Assembly (NCBI GenBank): GCA_029779535.1
Contig: JAKPAG010000098.1
Span: 1-64,000 of the forward strand
DNA from: Pseudomonadota bacterium
GTDB lineage: Bacteria > Pseudomonadota > Alphaproteobacteria > Sphingomonadales > Sphingomonadaceae
DNA: 64,000 nucleotides
Reading direction: 5' to 3'
The position numbers were made by a program, and so were the translations under genes. The notes below the pieces were generated by a model, which made no database searches, was not told the origin of the DNA, and was given only the letters and a program-made list of their open reading frames with translations. Positions 19,074 to 30,358 of the stretch are shown here, piece after piece. Every line of letters starts with the position of its first letter. Within the stretch, counting starts at the first letter, position 1.

Positions 19074-21200
19074 TTACTGCGGCGGGGGAACCGCGCGCGG
19101 CGGTTTGGCCGCGCCAGGTTCGGCGCGCGGCGACTTGGCCGGGCTGGGTTCGGCGCGGGGGCGGCGGCCGGTCGCCTCGTCGAGGAAGTCCTGGTTGGCG
19201 GCGGGCGGCGCGGCTTCCCCTGGGACCAGTTCCGGCCCGCCATCGGCAGTGCCGGGGTTCTGCGGGTCGATCAGGTTGCCCTGTTCATCGACATAGCTGT
19301 AGTCGTTCGGGTTGCCCGACAGCGCGGCTTCGTCATCGGGTTCCAGCTGCCAGGCCGGGGGCACGGCGGCGGTATCGAACTGTTCCACCGGACGCCCGGC
19401 CACGGCGACCTTCATGAAGCTGGCAAAGGCCCGCGCCGGGGCCGAGCCGCCCTGCAGGCCGGGCACCGGCTTGTCATCGTCGCGGCCCATCCACACCCCG
19501 GTGGTGATCCCGCTGGAAAAGCCCATGAACCAGCCGTCCTTGTTCGACGTGGTGGTGCCGGTCTTGCCGGCCACCGGGCGGCCGATCTGCGCGGCGCGGC
19601 CGGTGCCGATGCTGACCGCGCTTTGCAGCAGGTCGGTGATCCCGGCGGCGACATAGGTCGGCACCAGCATCTGCCCGCCCTTGGCCTGGCGCTGGTACAG
19701 CACCCGGCCATCGGTTGTGGCGATCTTGGTAATGCCATAGGGTTCGACCGCCTGCCCCTTGGCCGAAACCGAGGCGAAGGCGCGGGTCAGGTCGATCAGC
19801 CGCACTTCGTTGGTGCCCAGCACCATCGACGGCACGGTCGAAATCGGGGTGGTAATGCCGAACCGGCGGGCCATCCCCGCGACCGAGCTGAAGCCCACTT
19901 CATTGCCCAGCTGCGCCGCGACGGTGTTCTTGGAATAGGCGAAGGCGGTGCGCACATCGATCTTGCCGGCAAAGGTCCCGCCCGAATTGCGCGGGCTCCA
20001 CCCGTCGATCGTGACGGGTTCGTCGACCACTTCGGAGGACGGGGTATAGCCCGCTTCCAGCGCGGCGAGATAGACGAACAGCTTCCACGCCGAACCGGGC
20101 TGGCGAACCGCGTTGACCGCGCGGTTGTAATTGGTGGTGACATAGTCGGTCCCGCCGACCATCGCCAGCACCGCCCCGTCGCGGTCCATGCTGACCAGCG
20201 CGCCCTGCGCCCCGGCGGGCACGTTCTTCTGCACCGCTTCGGTCGCGGCGCGCTGCATCCCCACGTCCAGCGTGGTCCACACCTCGATCGGGTCGGTCAC
20301 TTCGCCCAGCAGGATGTCAAGCTGCGGCAGCGCCCAGTCGGTGAAGTAGCGGACCGAGTTCTGGCCCTTTTCCGAAGCGAACTTGATCGACTTGAAATCG
20401 ACCGCGGCGGCATCGGCCGGGCCGACCACGCCGTTTTCCTGCATCAAGCCCAGCACCACCTGGGCGCGGCCGACGGCAGCCTCGGCATCGGCGGTCGGGC
20501 TGTAGTGCGACGGTGCCTTGACCAGCCCGGCGATGATCGCCGCCTCGGGCAGCGACAGCTCGGTCCCGGGATGGCCGAAGAACTTGCGCGCGGCGCTGTC
20601 CACGCCATAGGCGCCGCCGCCGAAATAGACCTTGTTGAGATAGAGTTCGAGGATCTGGTCCTTCGAGAACTTCCACTCGATCGCCATGGCCAGCACGATC
20701 TCGCGCAGCTTGCGGCTCCACGTGCGGTCGTTGTTGAGGAACACCGTGCGGGCAAGCTGCTGCGTGATGGTCGATCCGCCCTGCTTCCAGCGCCCTTCCT
20801 GCACGCGGACATAGAAGCTGCGCACGATCCCGATCGGATCGATGCCGATGTGGCTGCGGAAGCGGCGGTCCTCGGTGGACAGCATTGCATCCTTCATCAC
20901 CTGCGGGATCTGGTTGTAGCTCAGCCACTTGCCATAGCTGGGGCCAAGCGAGACCAGTTCCGACCCGTCGCGCGCGCGGACCACGATCATCTGCCCGGCC
21001 TGGCTTGACTTGAGCTCGCCATAGTTCGGCAGCGACTGCGCGGCGAGGCCGACCGCGACGCCGACGATCAGCGCGCCCAGCAGCGCCAGCCCCAGCCCCC
21101 AGACCATGGTGTGGCGGATAAACCGGCTGAGCCGCGAGCGCTGCGGTGGTTCCGGCTGACGCCGGCCAGGCGCCGCGCGCCGGATGTCATTGCGTGCCAT
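19074..21200 (-). CDS. Class A penicillin-binding protein (PBP1A type)
   Basis: 708 residues. One membrane anchor (residues ~28-55), a GT51 glycosyltransferase domain with EDRRFRSHIGID (catalytic Glu) and GGSTITQQLARTVFLNNDRTW, then the transpeptidase with active Ser in PGSAWKLFVYLAALE (SxxK), SKNTVA (SxN) and GKTGTT (KTG). The C-terminal ~90 residues are Pro/Ala/Glu-rich and probably disordered. It polymerises and cross-links peptidoglycan. Monocistronic between a terminator and the divergent patatin gene. Confidence 0.95.
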   Translation of the reverse strand: MARNDIRRAAPGRRQPEPPQRSRLSRFIRHTMVWGLGLALLGALIVGVAVGLAAQSLPNYGELKSSQAGQMIVVRARDGSELVSLGPSYGKWLSYNQIPQVMKDAMLSTEDRRFRSHIGIDPIGIVRSFYVRVQEGRWKQGGSTITQQLARTVFLNNDRTWSRKLREIVLAMAIEWKFSKDQILELYLNKVYFGGGAYGVDSAARKFFGHPGTELSLPEAAIIAGLVKAPSHYSPTADAEAAVGRAQVVLGLMQENGVVGPADAAAVDFKSIKFASEKGQNSVRYFTDWALPQLDILLGEVTDPIEVWTTLDVGMQRAATEAVQKNVPAGAQGALVSMDRDGAVLAMVGGTDYVTTNYNRAVNAVRQPGSAWKLFVYLAALEAGYTPSSEVVDEPVTIDGWSPRNSGGTFAGKIDVRTAFAYSKNTVAAQLGNEVGFSSVAGMARRFGITTPISTVPSMVLGTNEVRLIDLTRAFASVSAKGQAVEPYGITKIATTDGRVLYQRQAKGGQMLVPTYVAAGITDLLQSAVSIGTGRAAQIGRPVAGKTGTTTSNKDGWFMGFSSGITTGVWMGRDDDKPVPGLQGGSAPARAFASFMKVAVAGRPVEQFDTAAVPPAWQLEPDDEAALSGNPNDYSYVDEQGNLIDPQNPGTADGGPELVPGEAAPPAANQDFLDEATGRRPRAEPSPAKSPRAEPGAAKPPRAVPPPQ

Positions 21201-21372
21201 GTGGCTCGATCATTCCCATTGGCGCGGTGGTTTCCCGGTGCGGTCCGCGCTTCTTCGTTCCTGTGCATAGGGCAATTGTAACCCGGGGTTAATGGGGCAA
21301 ATTGCCATGCTGTGCGGTGGATCACAGCCGGGCGGGTCTGCCATGGTCCAGATGCCCCCACGGAGACTACGC

Positions 21373-23133
21373 ATGTCCGACCAGGCCGAATTGCCGCGCT
21401 ATACCCCCGAACAATTCGCTGCCGATGGGCTGACCGAATGCGACATGATCATGAAGGGGGGGATCACCTCGGGCGTGGTCTATCCCTATGCGGTGCTGGA
21501 AATCGCGACGCGTCACCGCCTTCGCTCGCTGGGCGGGACTTCGGCCGGGGCGATTGCGGCTGCCTTTGCGGCGGCGGCGGAATTCGCGCGGCGCGGCGGC
21601 GATCCGGCGGGCTATGTCCGCCTGCAGGAGCGCTGCGACGCGCTGCCCGAGCTGCTCCCCGGTCTGTTCCAGCCCGACCCGGTGCTGGCCCCGGCGGTCG
21701 ACGCGGCGCGCGAAGTGGCGGCGCTGCGCCGCGGGGCGGGGGCCGTGGCGGCCTATGTCTGGCGCCATGCCGGGCTTGCCGCGCTGGCCTGCGGGGCAGG
21801 GGCGGCGCTGCTCGCGTGGTGGCTGGGCGGAGAGCTGGCGAGCGTGGTGCTCGCCGCGCTGCTGGCGCTATTCGCGGCGCTGGTCGGCCTGGCGGTGCGG
21901 CAGGTGCTGACCCGGCTGATCCGCCCGCTGCGCCGCGCGGTGCGGGATGCCGAAACGCACGGGTTCGGGTTCTGCCCCGGACCGACCCAGCCGGGCAGCG
22001 CTGGCCCCGGCTTGACCGACTGGCTGCACGCGTCGCTGCAATACATTGCCTTTGGCGACGAAGCCCGCGGCGCCCCGCTGACCTTTGGCGACCTGGCGGG
22101 CAAGGAGGGCCAAACGCCGATCGAACTGCGGATGGTCACCACCAACCTGTCGATGCGCCGCCCGCACACCCTGCCCCGGCTGGGGGTCACCGCCGGGTTC
22201 GAGCCGGAGCGCTGGGCGCGGCTGTTTCCCGCCGCGGTGATGGACCACCTGACCGCCACCTGCGCGCCGTGGAAAGTGCAGCCCGGCACCCTGCTGTTCC
22301 CGGCCGAGAGCGCGCTGCCGGTGATCGTTGCGGTGCGGATGAGCCTGTCCTTCCCCGTGCTGTTCACCACGGTGGAACTGCATGTCGACGATCACGAGTT
22401 GCCCAAGGTGCTCAAAAGCCTGGGCGCGCCGCCCAGCCGCCAGGTGCGCAAGGCGCATTTTTCGGATGGTGGGCTGTCCAGCAACTTTCCGGTTCACCTG
22501 TTCGACGCGCCTTTGCCCAGCCGCCCGACCTTTGCCTTCAGCCGTGATGCGCTCGACTGGGATCCGGCCGGGGTGCGCCGCCGGGTGGCGCTGCCCGACA
22601 GTGCGGCGCAGGGCACCGGGGGGCGGATCAAGCGGATCGAGGACCTTGCCACCTTCGGCTGGCAGGTGCTGGATTCGGCCAAGGACTGGCAGGACCAGCT
22701 CACCTCGCAGCTGGCCGGGCAGCGCGAACGGGTGGTGCACATCTACCTTGATACCGATGAAGGCGGGCTCAACCTGTCCATGCCGCCCGAACGCTCGCGC
22801 CAGTTGATGCGCTATGGGCTGGAAGCGGGGCAGGCGTTCAACGCCAGCTTCGATTTCGACGAGCACCGCTGGCGGCGGCTGGTGGTGTTCTACAAGGCGA
22901 TGGGCCAGAAGCTGGATGCCCTGGCCAGCGGCTGGCCGGAATTCGCGCAGTGGTATGCAGGCTATCGCCAGCAGGTGCGCAGTTTCAAGGCGATCCCGGC
23001 GGGCGAGCGGGCCGACATGGCGGTGAACCTCGACGCGCTGCTCGCCGCCTGGACCGCCGGCCCCCGCGTCAGGACCGAGGCGCGCAGCTTTCCGCGCACC
23101 CCTGTGCGCGAACGGATCAACCCGGACTACTGA
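21373..23133 (+). CDS. Patatin-like phospholipase with internal membrane segments
   Basis: 586 residues. N-terminal patatin block: GGITSGVVYPYAVLEIA, then nucleophile Ser in GGTSAGAIAAAFAAAAEFA. The catalytic Asp lies far downstream in FSDGGLSSNFPVHLF (~residue 375). Between them, residues ~130-190 contain two hydrophobic stretches (LAALACGAGAALLAWWLGG and SVVLAALLALFAALVGLAV) that look like a membrane hairpin. Predicted serine lipid acyl hydrolase at the inner membrane; substrate unknown. ATG 21373 is chosen for its ribosome site (CGGAGA) and fit to the family. Not obviously part of an operon. Confidence 0.85.
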   Translation: MSDQAELPRYTPEQFAADGLTECDMIMKGGITSGVVYPYAVLEIATRHRLRSLGGTSAGAIAAAFAAAAEFARRGGDPAGYVRLQERCDALPELLPGLFQPDPVLAPAVDAAREVAALRRGAGAVAAYVWRHAGLAALACGAGAALLAWWLGGELASVVLAALLALFAALVGLAVRQVLTRLIRPLRRAVRDAETHGFGFCPGPTQPGSAGPGLTDWLHASLQYIAFGDEARGAPLTFGDLAGKEGQTPIELRMVTTNLSMRRPHTLPRLGVTAGFEPERWARLFPAAVMDHLTATCAPWKVQPGTLLFPAESALPVIVAVRMSLSFPVLFTTVELHVDDHELPKVLKSLGAPPSRQVRKAHFSDGGLSSNFPVHLFDAPLPSRPTFAFSRDALDWDPAGVRRRVALPDSAAQGTGGRIKRIEDLATFGWQVLDSAKDWQDQLTSQLAGQRERVVHIYLDTDEGGLNLSMPPERSRQLMRYGLEAGQAFNASFDFDEHRWRRLVVFYKAMGQKLDALASGWPEFAQWYAGYRQQVRSFKAIPAGERADMAVNLDALLAAWTAGPRVRTEARSFPRTPVRERINPDY

Positions 23134-23140
23134 ACCGCGC

Positions 23141-23539
23141 TTATTCCTCGGGCTCGAAGTCCAGGCTGGCGCTGTTGATGCAGTAGCGCAGGCCATTCGG
23201 CCCCGGCCCGTCGGGGAACACGTGGCCGAGGTGCCCTTCGCAGGTCGCGCAGCGCACTTCGGTGCGGGTCATGCCGTGGCTGGTGTCGCGGAACTCCTCG
23301 ACCGCGGCGGGGTTGAGCGGGTCGGTATAGCTGGGCCAGCCAGAGCCCGAATTGTACTTGGTCGCGCTCGAAAACAGCGGCGTGCCGCAGCCCGCGCAGC
23401 GGTAGACCCCGGCGGCCTTGTTGCTTTCGTACTTGCCGGTAAAGGCGCGTTCGGTGCCGTGCTGGCGCAGCACGTGGTACTGCTCGGGGCTCAGGCGCTC
23501 GCGCCATTCCTCGTCGGTCAGGTTCAGCTTGTCGGTCAT
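23141..23539 (-). CDS. msrB: Methionine-R-sulfoxide reductase
   Basis: 132 residues. Zinc-binding pairs CAGC and CATC, the substrate stretch [13 protein letters not shown], and catalytic Cys in [12 protein letters not shown]. Repairs the R form of oxidised methionine with thioredoxin. No signal peptide, so cytoplasmic. ATG 23539 gives the standard MsrB start; the longer frame from 23707 overlaps the NfeD gene and is discarded. Confidence 0.96.
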   Translation of the reverse strand: MTDKLNLTDEEWRERLSPEQYHVLRQHGTERAFTGKYESNKAAGVYRCAGCGTPLFSSATKYNSGSGWPSYTDPLNPAAVEEFRDTSHGMTRTEVRCATCEGHLGHVFPDGPGPNGLRYCINSASLDFEPEE

Positions 23540-23573
23540 GTCCGGTGTCTCCCTTGCGCGGGGCGATATGGGG

Positions 23574-24023
23574 TCAGTGCAGGTGCTCGACAAGCAGCAC
23601 CGCGCCGTCATGCCCGGCAACCCGCATCCGGGTACCCGGTTCCGCATCGGGGCCGCGCGCCAGCCATTCGCTGTCGCCCAGCCGCACCCGGCCGCTGCCG
23701 CCTTCAATCACCTGGGTCACCAGCACCGTTTCGCCAACGGCGCGCGCGCCGCGATCGTTCATCTTGGGATCGGCGCTTTCGATCGGGTTGGCGCGCAGCC
23801 AGTTGCGCCCCATGAAGACCGAAACCAGCGCCAGCCCCACGAACAGGACGATCTGCAGCGCCGGGCCGATCGGCACGACCCAGCTGACCAGCCCGGTGAC
23901 GATCGCCGCCCCGGCCAGCCAGATCAGGAACACGCCGGGGATCGCCATTTCGCCCACCGCCAGCAGCAGCCCCAGCGCCAGCCAGCCCCAGTGCGCGTTG
24001 ATGCCGAGCAGCTGGTCCATCAC
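23574..24023 (-). CDS. NfeD-family membrane protein
   Basis: 149 residues: two or three membrane segments (residues ~14-34, ~36-55, ~60-78) and a C-terminal OB-fold domain ([24 protein letters not shown]). NfeD proteins pair with SPFH/stomatin proteins, and the adjacent upstream gene is exactly that, with a 4-base overlap. Confidence 0.9.
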   Translation of the reverse strand: MMDQLLGINAHWGWLALGLLLAVGEMAIPGVFLIWLAGAAIVTGLVSWVVPIGPALQIVLFVGLALVSVFMGRNWLRANPIESADPKMNDRGARAVGETVLVTQVIEGGSGRVRLGDSEWLARGPDAEPGTRMRVAGHDGAVLLVEHLH

Positions 24024-24940
24024 TTGCGTTCCCCGCCCGAACCCAGCGCGTCCCTGACCAGTTCGCCGATCCCGCCGACCGAGCCGATCAGCTGGGTCGC
24101 CTCGACCGGGAACAGGATGGTCTTGGCATTGGGCGAATTGGCGAACTGGGCCACCGCTTCGGTATATTTCTGCGCCACGAAGTAGTTGAGCGCCTGGCTG
24201 CCCGAACCGGCAATCGCCTCGCTTACCACCTTGGTTGCCTGGGCTTCGGCCTGGGCGGCGCGCTCGCGCGCTTCGGCATCGCGGAAGGCGGCTTCGCGGC
24301 GTCCTTCGGCTTCCAGGATCTGCGCCTGCTTCTGCCCTTCGGCGCGCAGGATCTCGGCGCTTTTAAGGCCCTCGGCCTCCAGGATCTGGGCGCGCTTTTC
24401 GCGTTCGGCCTTCATCTGGCGGGCCATGGCGTTGGAAATGTCGGCCGGCGGGCGGATGTCCTTGATTTCCACCCGGGTCAGCTTGATCCCCCACGGCGCG
24501 GTGGCATGATCGACCACGATCAGCAGCTTGGCGTTGATCTCGTCGCGCTTCGACAGGGTTTCGTCGAGGTCCATGGAGCCCATCACCGTGCGCAGGTTGG
24601 TGGTCGTCAGCTGCATGATCGCGACATAGAGGTTCGACACCTCGTAAGCGGCCTTGCCCGCGTCCAGCACCTGGAAGAACACGATCGCGTCCACCCCGAC
24701 CATCGCGTTGTCCTTGGTGATGATTTCCTGGCCCGGAATGTCCAGCACCTGCTCCATCATGTTGACCTTGTGGCCCACCCGGTCGACGAACGGGATGATC
24801 AGGTGCAGCCCCGGGTTGGCGGCCAGGGTGAACTTGCCCAGCCGTTCGATCGTGTAGACATAGCCCTGGCGCACCACGCGCACGCCCATGGCCAGGAACA
24901 CGAAGCCGAACAGCAGCAAAGTCAGCAGAAAGCCGGCCAT
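24020..24940 (-). CDS. SPFH/stomatin-like protein (QmcA type)
   Basis: 306 residues. N-terminal membrane helix (residues ~3-20), SPFH domain ([32 protein letters not shown]), then a long coiled coil ([28 protein letters not shown]...) and a C-terminal segment. Forms large membrane assemblies; with the overlapping NfeD gene it makes the usual stomatin/NfeD operon. Confidence 0.93.
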   Translation of the reverse strand: MAGFLLTLLLFGFVFLAMGVRVVRQGYVYTIERLGKFTLAANPGLHLIIPFVDRVGHKVNMMEQVLDIPGQEIITKDNAMVGVDAIVFFQVLDAGKAAYEVSNLYVAIMQLTTTNLRTVMGSMDLDETLSKRDEINAKLLIVVDHATAPWGIKLTRVEIKDIRPPADISNAMARQMKAEREKRAQILEAEGLKSAEILRAEGQKQAQILEAEGRREAAFRDAEARERAAQAEAQATKVVSEAIAGSGSQALNYFVAQKYTEAVAQFANSPNAKTILFPVEATQLIGSVGGIGELVRDALGSGGERK

Positions 24941-25071
24941 GATCTTGATCCTTTTGCAATTCCGCCGCCAAGTCTAACGTCTGGCCCGCCCCCGGCAAGC
25001 AAAACCGGACAAGCCGCCGCGCCTGCCCCGCTTAACTCCGGAGCAACCATTTTTCGGTAGTTTTCCGCGCC

Positions 25072-25524
25072 ATGATCCAGGAAAATCCCGTCAAGTGGGG
25101 CCAGGGCTTCTACGGCTCCGAACATCCCGATACGGCCGCGCTGCGCGTGCAGAAGGAATACATCGACACCATGATCGCGCTGAAGCGCGAGAACATGGAC
25201 CGCGTCTACGCCTATCTGACCGGCGTGATGGACAAGGCCAAGGAAGAAATGCAGCACGCCCGCGGCGCGCAGGCCGATCACCGCCGCGCCGCGCTGCGCC
25301 AGCATGTCGATGAAATCGTCGCCTACCTGAAAGGGCAGGCGCTCGATATCACGCCGCCGTCCACCTATGGCCCGGAAACCGGCCCCGGTTTTGCCGGCAC
25401 CTATAACCTGGATGAGATCGCGGCCTTCTTCGGCCGGGTCAAATGCGTGCTCGACCAGTGGTACGACAGCCACCTGATCGCCGTTTACGACGAAATGGTG
25501 ACCCTGGTGAACCTCAAGAAATAG
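25072..25524 (+). CDS. Conserved-looking hypothetical protein
   Basis: 150 residues, soluble, rich in helix-forming and charged residues, with no signal peptide or membrane segment. Notable stretches: WGQGFYGSEHPDTAALRVQKEY and a C-terminal FFGRVKCVLDQWYDSHLIAVYDEM. Coding character is good (strong third-position GC). I do not recognise a family. Divergent from the SPFH gene and 75 bases before an SDR gene. Confidence 0.7.
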   Translation: MIQENPVKWGQGFYGSEHPDTAALRVQKEYIDTMIALKRENMDRVYAYLTGVMDKAKEEMQHARGAQADHRRAALRQHVDEIVAYLKGQALDITPPSTYGPETGPGFAGTYNLDEIAAFFGRVKCVLDQWYDSHLIAVYDEMVTLVNLKK

Positions 25525-25599
25525 CGCCCGCGCGGGCTTGCCCGGCCGGCGCGCAGCGGGTTACGCTCCTGTCGGAAAAGACAAGAGAGAGGACCCGCC

Positions 25600-26379
25600 A
25601 TGCCCGCATCGCCGTTTGACCTGACCGGCAAGGTCGCGCTGATCACCGGCGGCAATGGCGGGATTGGCCTGGGCATGGCCGAAGGGCTGGCCGCCGCCGG
25701 CGCCAGCCTGGCAATCTGGGGGCGCGATCCGGTCAAGAACGAACAGGCCCGCGCCCGGCTGGAAGCCCTGGGCGCAACGGTGCTGATCCAGCCCATCGAC
25801 GTGAGCGACGAAGCCGCCATCGCCGCCGGGATAGCCGAAACGGTGGAGCGGCTGGGCCGGATCGATTTCTGCGCCGCCAATGCCGGAGTGTTCGGCGGCG
25901 CGCCGTTCCACCAGCAGACCACCGAAGGCTGGCGGCGGGTCACCACCGTCAATCTCGACGCGGTGTTCTGGACCTTTCGCGAAGTGGTCAGGCACATGCT
26001 GGACCGCGCCGCAGCGGGCGATCCGGGAGGGTCGCTGCTGGTCACGTCCAGCACTTCGGCCATCGACGGCGCTCCCGCGAACGAGGCCTATGCCGCCAGC
26101 AAGACCGCCGTGCTCGGCCTGATCCGGGGGCTGGCGGTGGAATATGCCCGCCACGGCATCCGCGCCAATGCCCTGCTGCCCGGCTGGATCCGCTCGGACA
26201 TGACCGCCGAATTGCAGAGCTGGGACAAGTTCAACGACAAGGTGATCGGCCGGGTGCCGATGCGCCGCTGGGGCGAGCCGGAAGACTTCGCCGGCATCGC
26301 GGTCTACCTCGCGTCAGACGCCTCGCGGTTCCATACCGGCGACAGCCTGGTCATCGACGGGGGCTATACGATCTTTTGA
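25600..26379 (+). CDS. Short-chain dehydrogenase/reductase
   Basis: 259 residues, a classical SDR: cofactor motif TGGNGGIGLGMAEGLA (residues ~17-32), NAG motif (AANAGVFGG), catalytic Ser (VTSSTSA), Tyr-x3-Lys (YAASKTA) and C-terminal GDSLVIDGGYTIF. A good ribosome site (AGAGAGGA) lies upstream. Substrate not predictable. It is convergent with the lig operon and marks the border between housekeeping genes and the catabolic region. Confidence 0.88.
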   Translation: MPASPFDLTGKVALITGGNGGIGLGMAEGLAAAGASLAIWGRDPVKNEQARARLEALGATVLIQPIDVSDEAAIAAGIAETVERLGRIDFCAANAGVFGGAPFHQQTTEGWRRVTTVNLDAVFWTFREVVRHMLDRAAAGDPGGSLLVTSSTSAIDGAPANEAYAASKTAVLGLIRGLAVEYARHGIRANALLPGWIRSDMTAELQSWDKFNDKVIGRVPMRRWGEPEDFAGIAVYLASDASRFHTGDSLVIDGGYTIF

Positions 26380-26385
26380 GTGTGC

Positions 26386-26409
26386 GGACAGGCCGTCCGG
26401 CCTGTCCTT
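26386..26409. terminator. Convergent hairpin terminator
   Basis: Perfect 9-bp stem GGACAGGCC / GGCCTGTCC with a GTCC loop and a short TT tail, between the SDR and ligI stops. Little T-run, so termination strength is uncertain. Confidence 0.6.
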
Positions 26410-26430
26410 GCAACACCGCCCCGCTCTCCC

Positions 26431-28350
<1,920 letters not shown>

Positions 28351-28358
<8 letters not shown>

Positions 28359-29025
28359 ATTTCAGGCCCATTTCGGCCAGCTTTTCGCGCATCTTGTACA
28401 TATCGAGGCCCAGTTCGCCCGCAGCCAGGCGGCGGCGCTTGTCGGCCTCGTTGGCTTCGCGGGCCTGCGCGGCGGCCAGCACTTCGGCCGCCTTGGCGCG
28501 CTTGACCACGCAGACGCCGTCATCGTCGGCCACGATCACATCACCCGCCTCGATCGGCGCGCCCGCGCAGACCACCGGCACGTTGACGCTGCCGAGCGAG
28601 GCCTTGATCGTGCCTTGCGCGAACACCGCCTTGGACCACACCGGGAACTGCATCTCGGTCAGGTCGCGCACATCGCGGATGCCGGCGTTGATGATCAGCC
28701 CCCGACAGCCGCGCGCCTGCGCACTGGTGGCCAGCAGGTCGCCGAAATAGCCGTCTTCGCACGGACTGGTCGGGGCGATCACCAGCACGTCGCCTTCCTT
28801 CAGCTGTTCGATCGCGACATGGACCATCCAGTTGTCGCCCGGAGGGGCACTGATCGTCACCGCGCTGCCCGCGATCCGCGCGCCGGCATAGATCGGACGC
28901 ATATAGCTGGCGAGGAGACCCGTGCGGCCCTGCGCCTCGTGCACCGTGGCGACGCCGCAGGCGGCCAGGCCGTCGATCACGTCTAGGGGGGCACGCTCGA
29001 TATTCTGGACGACGATCCCGCTCAT
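28351..29025 (-). CDS. ligK: 4-Carboxy-4-hydroxy-2-oxoadipate aldolase
   Basis: Last step of the pathway: retro-aldol cleavage of CHA to pyruvate and oxaloacetate. 224 residues, RraA-like fold of class II (divalent-metal) pyruvate aldolases, with [35 protein letters not shown] (Arg of the active site) and a C-terminal helix. Ribosome site AGAGAAA before ATG 29025. First gene of the leftward lig operon, divergent from ligR. Confidence 0.94.
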
Positions 29026-29078
29026 ATTTCTCTCCGCGCAAGGTCAGCACGCTGGGCCATGCGCGCCCGCGCCGTCCA

Positions 29079-29091
29079 ACGCATAATGCGA
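29079..29091. promoter_or_regulatory. Candidate LigR site before ligK
   Basis: CGCAT-A-ATGCG, a perfect 5-bp inverted repeat with one central base, in the 107-base gap between ligK and ligR. With one flanking base each side it agrees at 8 of 13 positions with the palindrome at 30290-30302 and has the same geometry, close to the T-N11-A of LysR operators. Regulator assignment is inference. Confidence 0.45.
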
Positions 29092-29132
29092 AGTTGGCGC
29101 CGGTCATAAATATTTGCTAATCGACCCGGGCA

Positions 29133-30284
29133 ATGACCGATCGGCCACCCAACATCCGCCACTATGCCGCGCTGGCCGCAACCGTTCGCCACGGCAGCCT
29201 CAGCCGCGCGGCGCGCGCGGTCAACCTGTCTCAACCCGCGCTCACCCAGGCGATCACCGGGCTGGAAGCGAGCCTGGGCGTGACCCTGTTCCAGCGCGGG
29301 CCGCAGGGCATGACCCCGACCGAGCCGGCGCTGCTGCTGGCCCCCCGCGCCGAAGAAGCGATCCGCCACATCGGCAGCCCGCGCGTCACCGGCACGCAGC
29401 TGCGCGCCTTTCTGGCGGTGGTCCGCGCCGGGTCCTATGCCGCGGCGGCCGAAGCGACGGGAATCTCCCCGGCCTCGCTCCACCGCGCGGTGGCTGATCT
29501 GTCGGTTGCGCTGGGGCAGCGCCTGATCGACCGGCGCGGGCGCAGCCTTGCGCTGACCCCGGCGGGCGAACGCCGCGCGCGCGGGTTCGGCCTGGCCATG
29601 GCCGAATTGCGCGCCGGGCTGGCGGAAGTGGCTGCATTGCAAGGAAAATCCGGCGGGCGGATCGCGGTTGGCGCCATGCCGCTGTCGCGCGCGCGCTGGC
29701 TGCCTGAAGTGATCGCGCGGTTCGTGGCCGAATGGCCCGGGGTGGACGTGGTGGTCCACGAAGGCAGCCACGCGGAACTCGCCGGCCCGCTGCGCCACGG
29801 CGAAATCGACGTGATGCTGGGGGCCTTGCGCGAAGTGACCCTGGTCGATGACCTGGCGCAGGAAGCCGTGTTCGAGGATCGCCCGGCGCTGGTGATGCGC
29901 GCCGGGCATCCCCTGCTGGACAGCCCGGACCTGGCCGAAGCCATGTTCGCCTATCCCTGGTTCCTGCCGGGGCGCGAAACGCCGCTGAGGCGCTATTGGG
30001 AACACATGGTCCAGGCGCTGGGCCGCACGGTGCCGCATGTCGGGATCGAATGCGGCTCGACCATGATGATCCGGCAATTGCTGCTCGCGGGGGACGGGCT
30101 GACCTTGCTGTCACCCGACCAGGTCTCGGTCGAACTCAAGGCCGGGGTGCTGGCCGCGCTGCCCACCCCGGTCCCGGTCGCCCGCACCATCGGCATCACC
30201 ACCCGCGCCGGCTGGCGGCCCACCCCGACCCAGGCGGGCTTCCTCGGCCTGCTGCGCGAGGTGGGGCGCTCGCTGGCTGATTGA
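29133..30284 (+). CDS. ligR: LysR-type regulator of the lig genes, with two HTH domains
   Basis: 383 residues, against about 300 for ordinary LysR regulators. Residues ~8-66 form a LysR winged helix (LAATVRHGSLSRAARAVNLS...). Residues ~87-145 form a second one (FLAVVRAGSYAAAAEATGIS...LTPAGERRARGF). The effector domain follows from ~170 (GRIAVGAMPLSRARWLP...). In SYK-6, LigR activates the ligK and ligJABC operons with protocatechuate or gallate; identical placement between the two operons supports the name. The doubled HTH is unusual and may change how it binds DNA. Confidence 0.85.
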   Translation: MTDRPPNIRHYAALAATVRHGSLSRAARAVNLSQPALTQAITGLEASLGVTLFQRGPQGMTPTEPALLLAPRAEEAIRHIGSPRVTGTQLRAFLAVVRAGSYAAAAEATGISPASLHRAVADLSVALGQRLIDRRGRSLALTPAGERRARGFGLAMAELRAGLAEVAALQGKSGGRIAVGAMPLSRARWLPEVIARFVAEWPGVDVVVHEGSHAELAGPLRHGEIDVMLGALREVTLVDDLAQEAVFEDRPALVMRAGHPLLDSPDLAEAMFAYPWFLPGRETPLRRYWEHMVQALGRTVPHVGIECGSTMMIRQLLLAGDGLTLLSPDQVSVELKAGVLAALPTPVPVARTIGITTRAGWRPTPTQAGFLGLLREVGRSLAD

Positions 30285-30289
30285 TTGAT

Positions 30290-30302
30290 TCGTAAATTAC
30301 GA
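30290..30302. promoter_or_regulatory. Candidate LigR operator before the ligJABC operon
   Basis: TCGTAA-A-TTACGA: a perfect 6-bp palindrome with one central base and an exact T-N11-A LysR box. It starts 6 bases after the ligR stop and lies ~57 bases upstream of the next gene, the usual position of a LysR recognition site. Assignment to LigR is by context. Confidence 0.55.
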
Positions 30303-30358
30303 TAGCCGCATTGGTCATTCGATTGGCGCATGGCCCGGCCCGGCGCGCATGGCCCGGA

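Noticed and set aside
16406..19243. 945-codon open frame on the minus strand
   Set aside because: Runs against hflC and the Do-like protease; composition is Arg/Gly/His-rich with no domain.
29092..29120. TTGGCGCCGGTCA and AAATATTT as LysR boxes
   Set aside because: They fit T-N11-A or palindromy only by relaxing the arms; the repeat at 29079-29091 is a better candidate.
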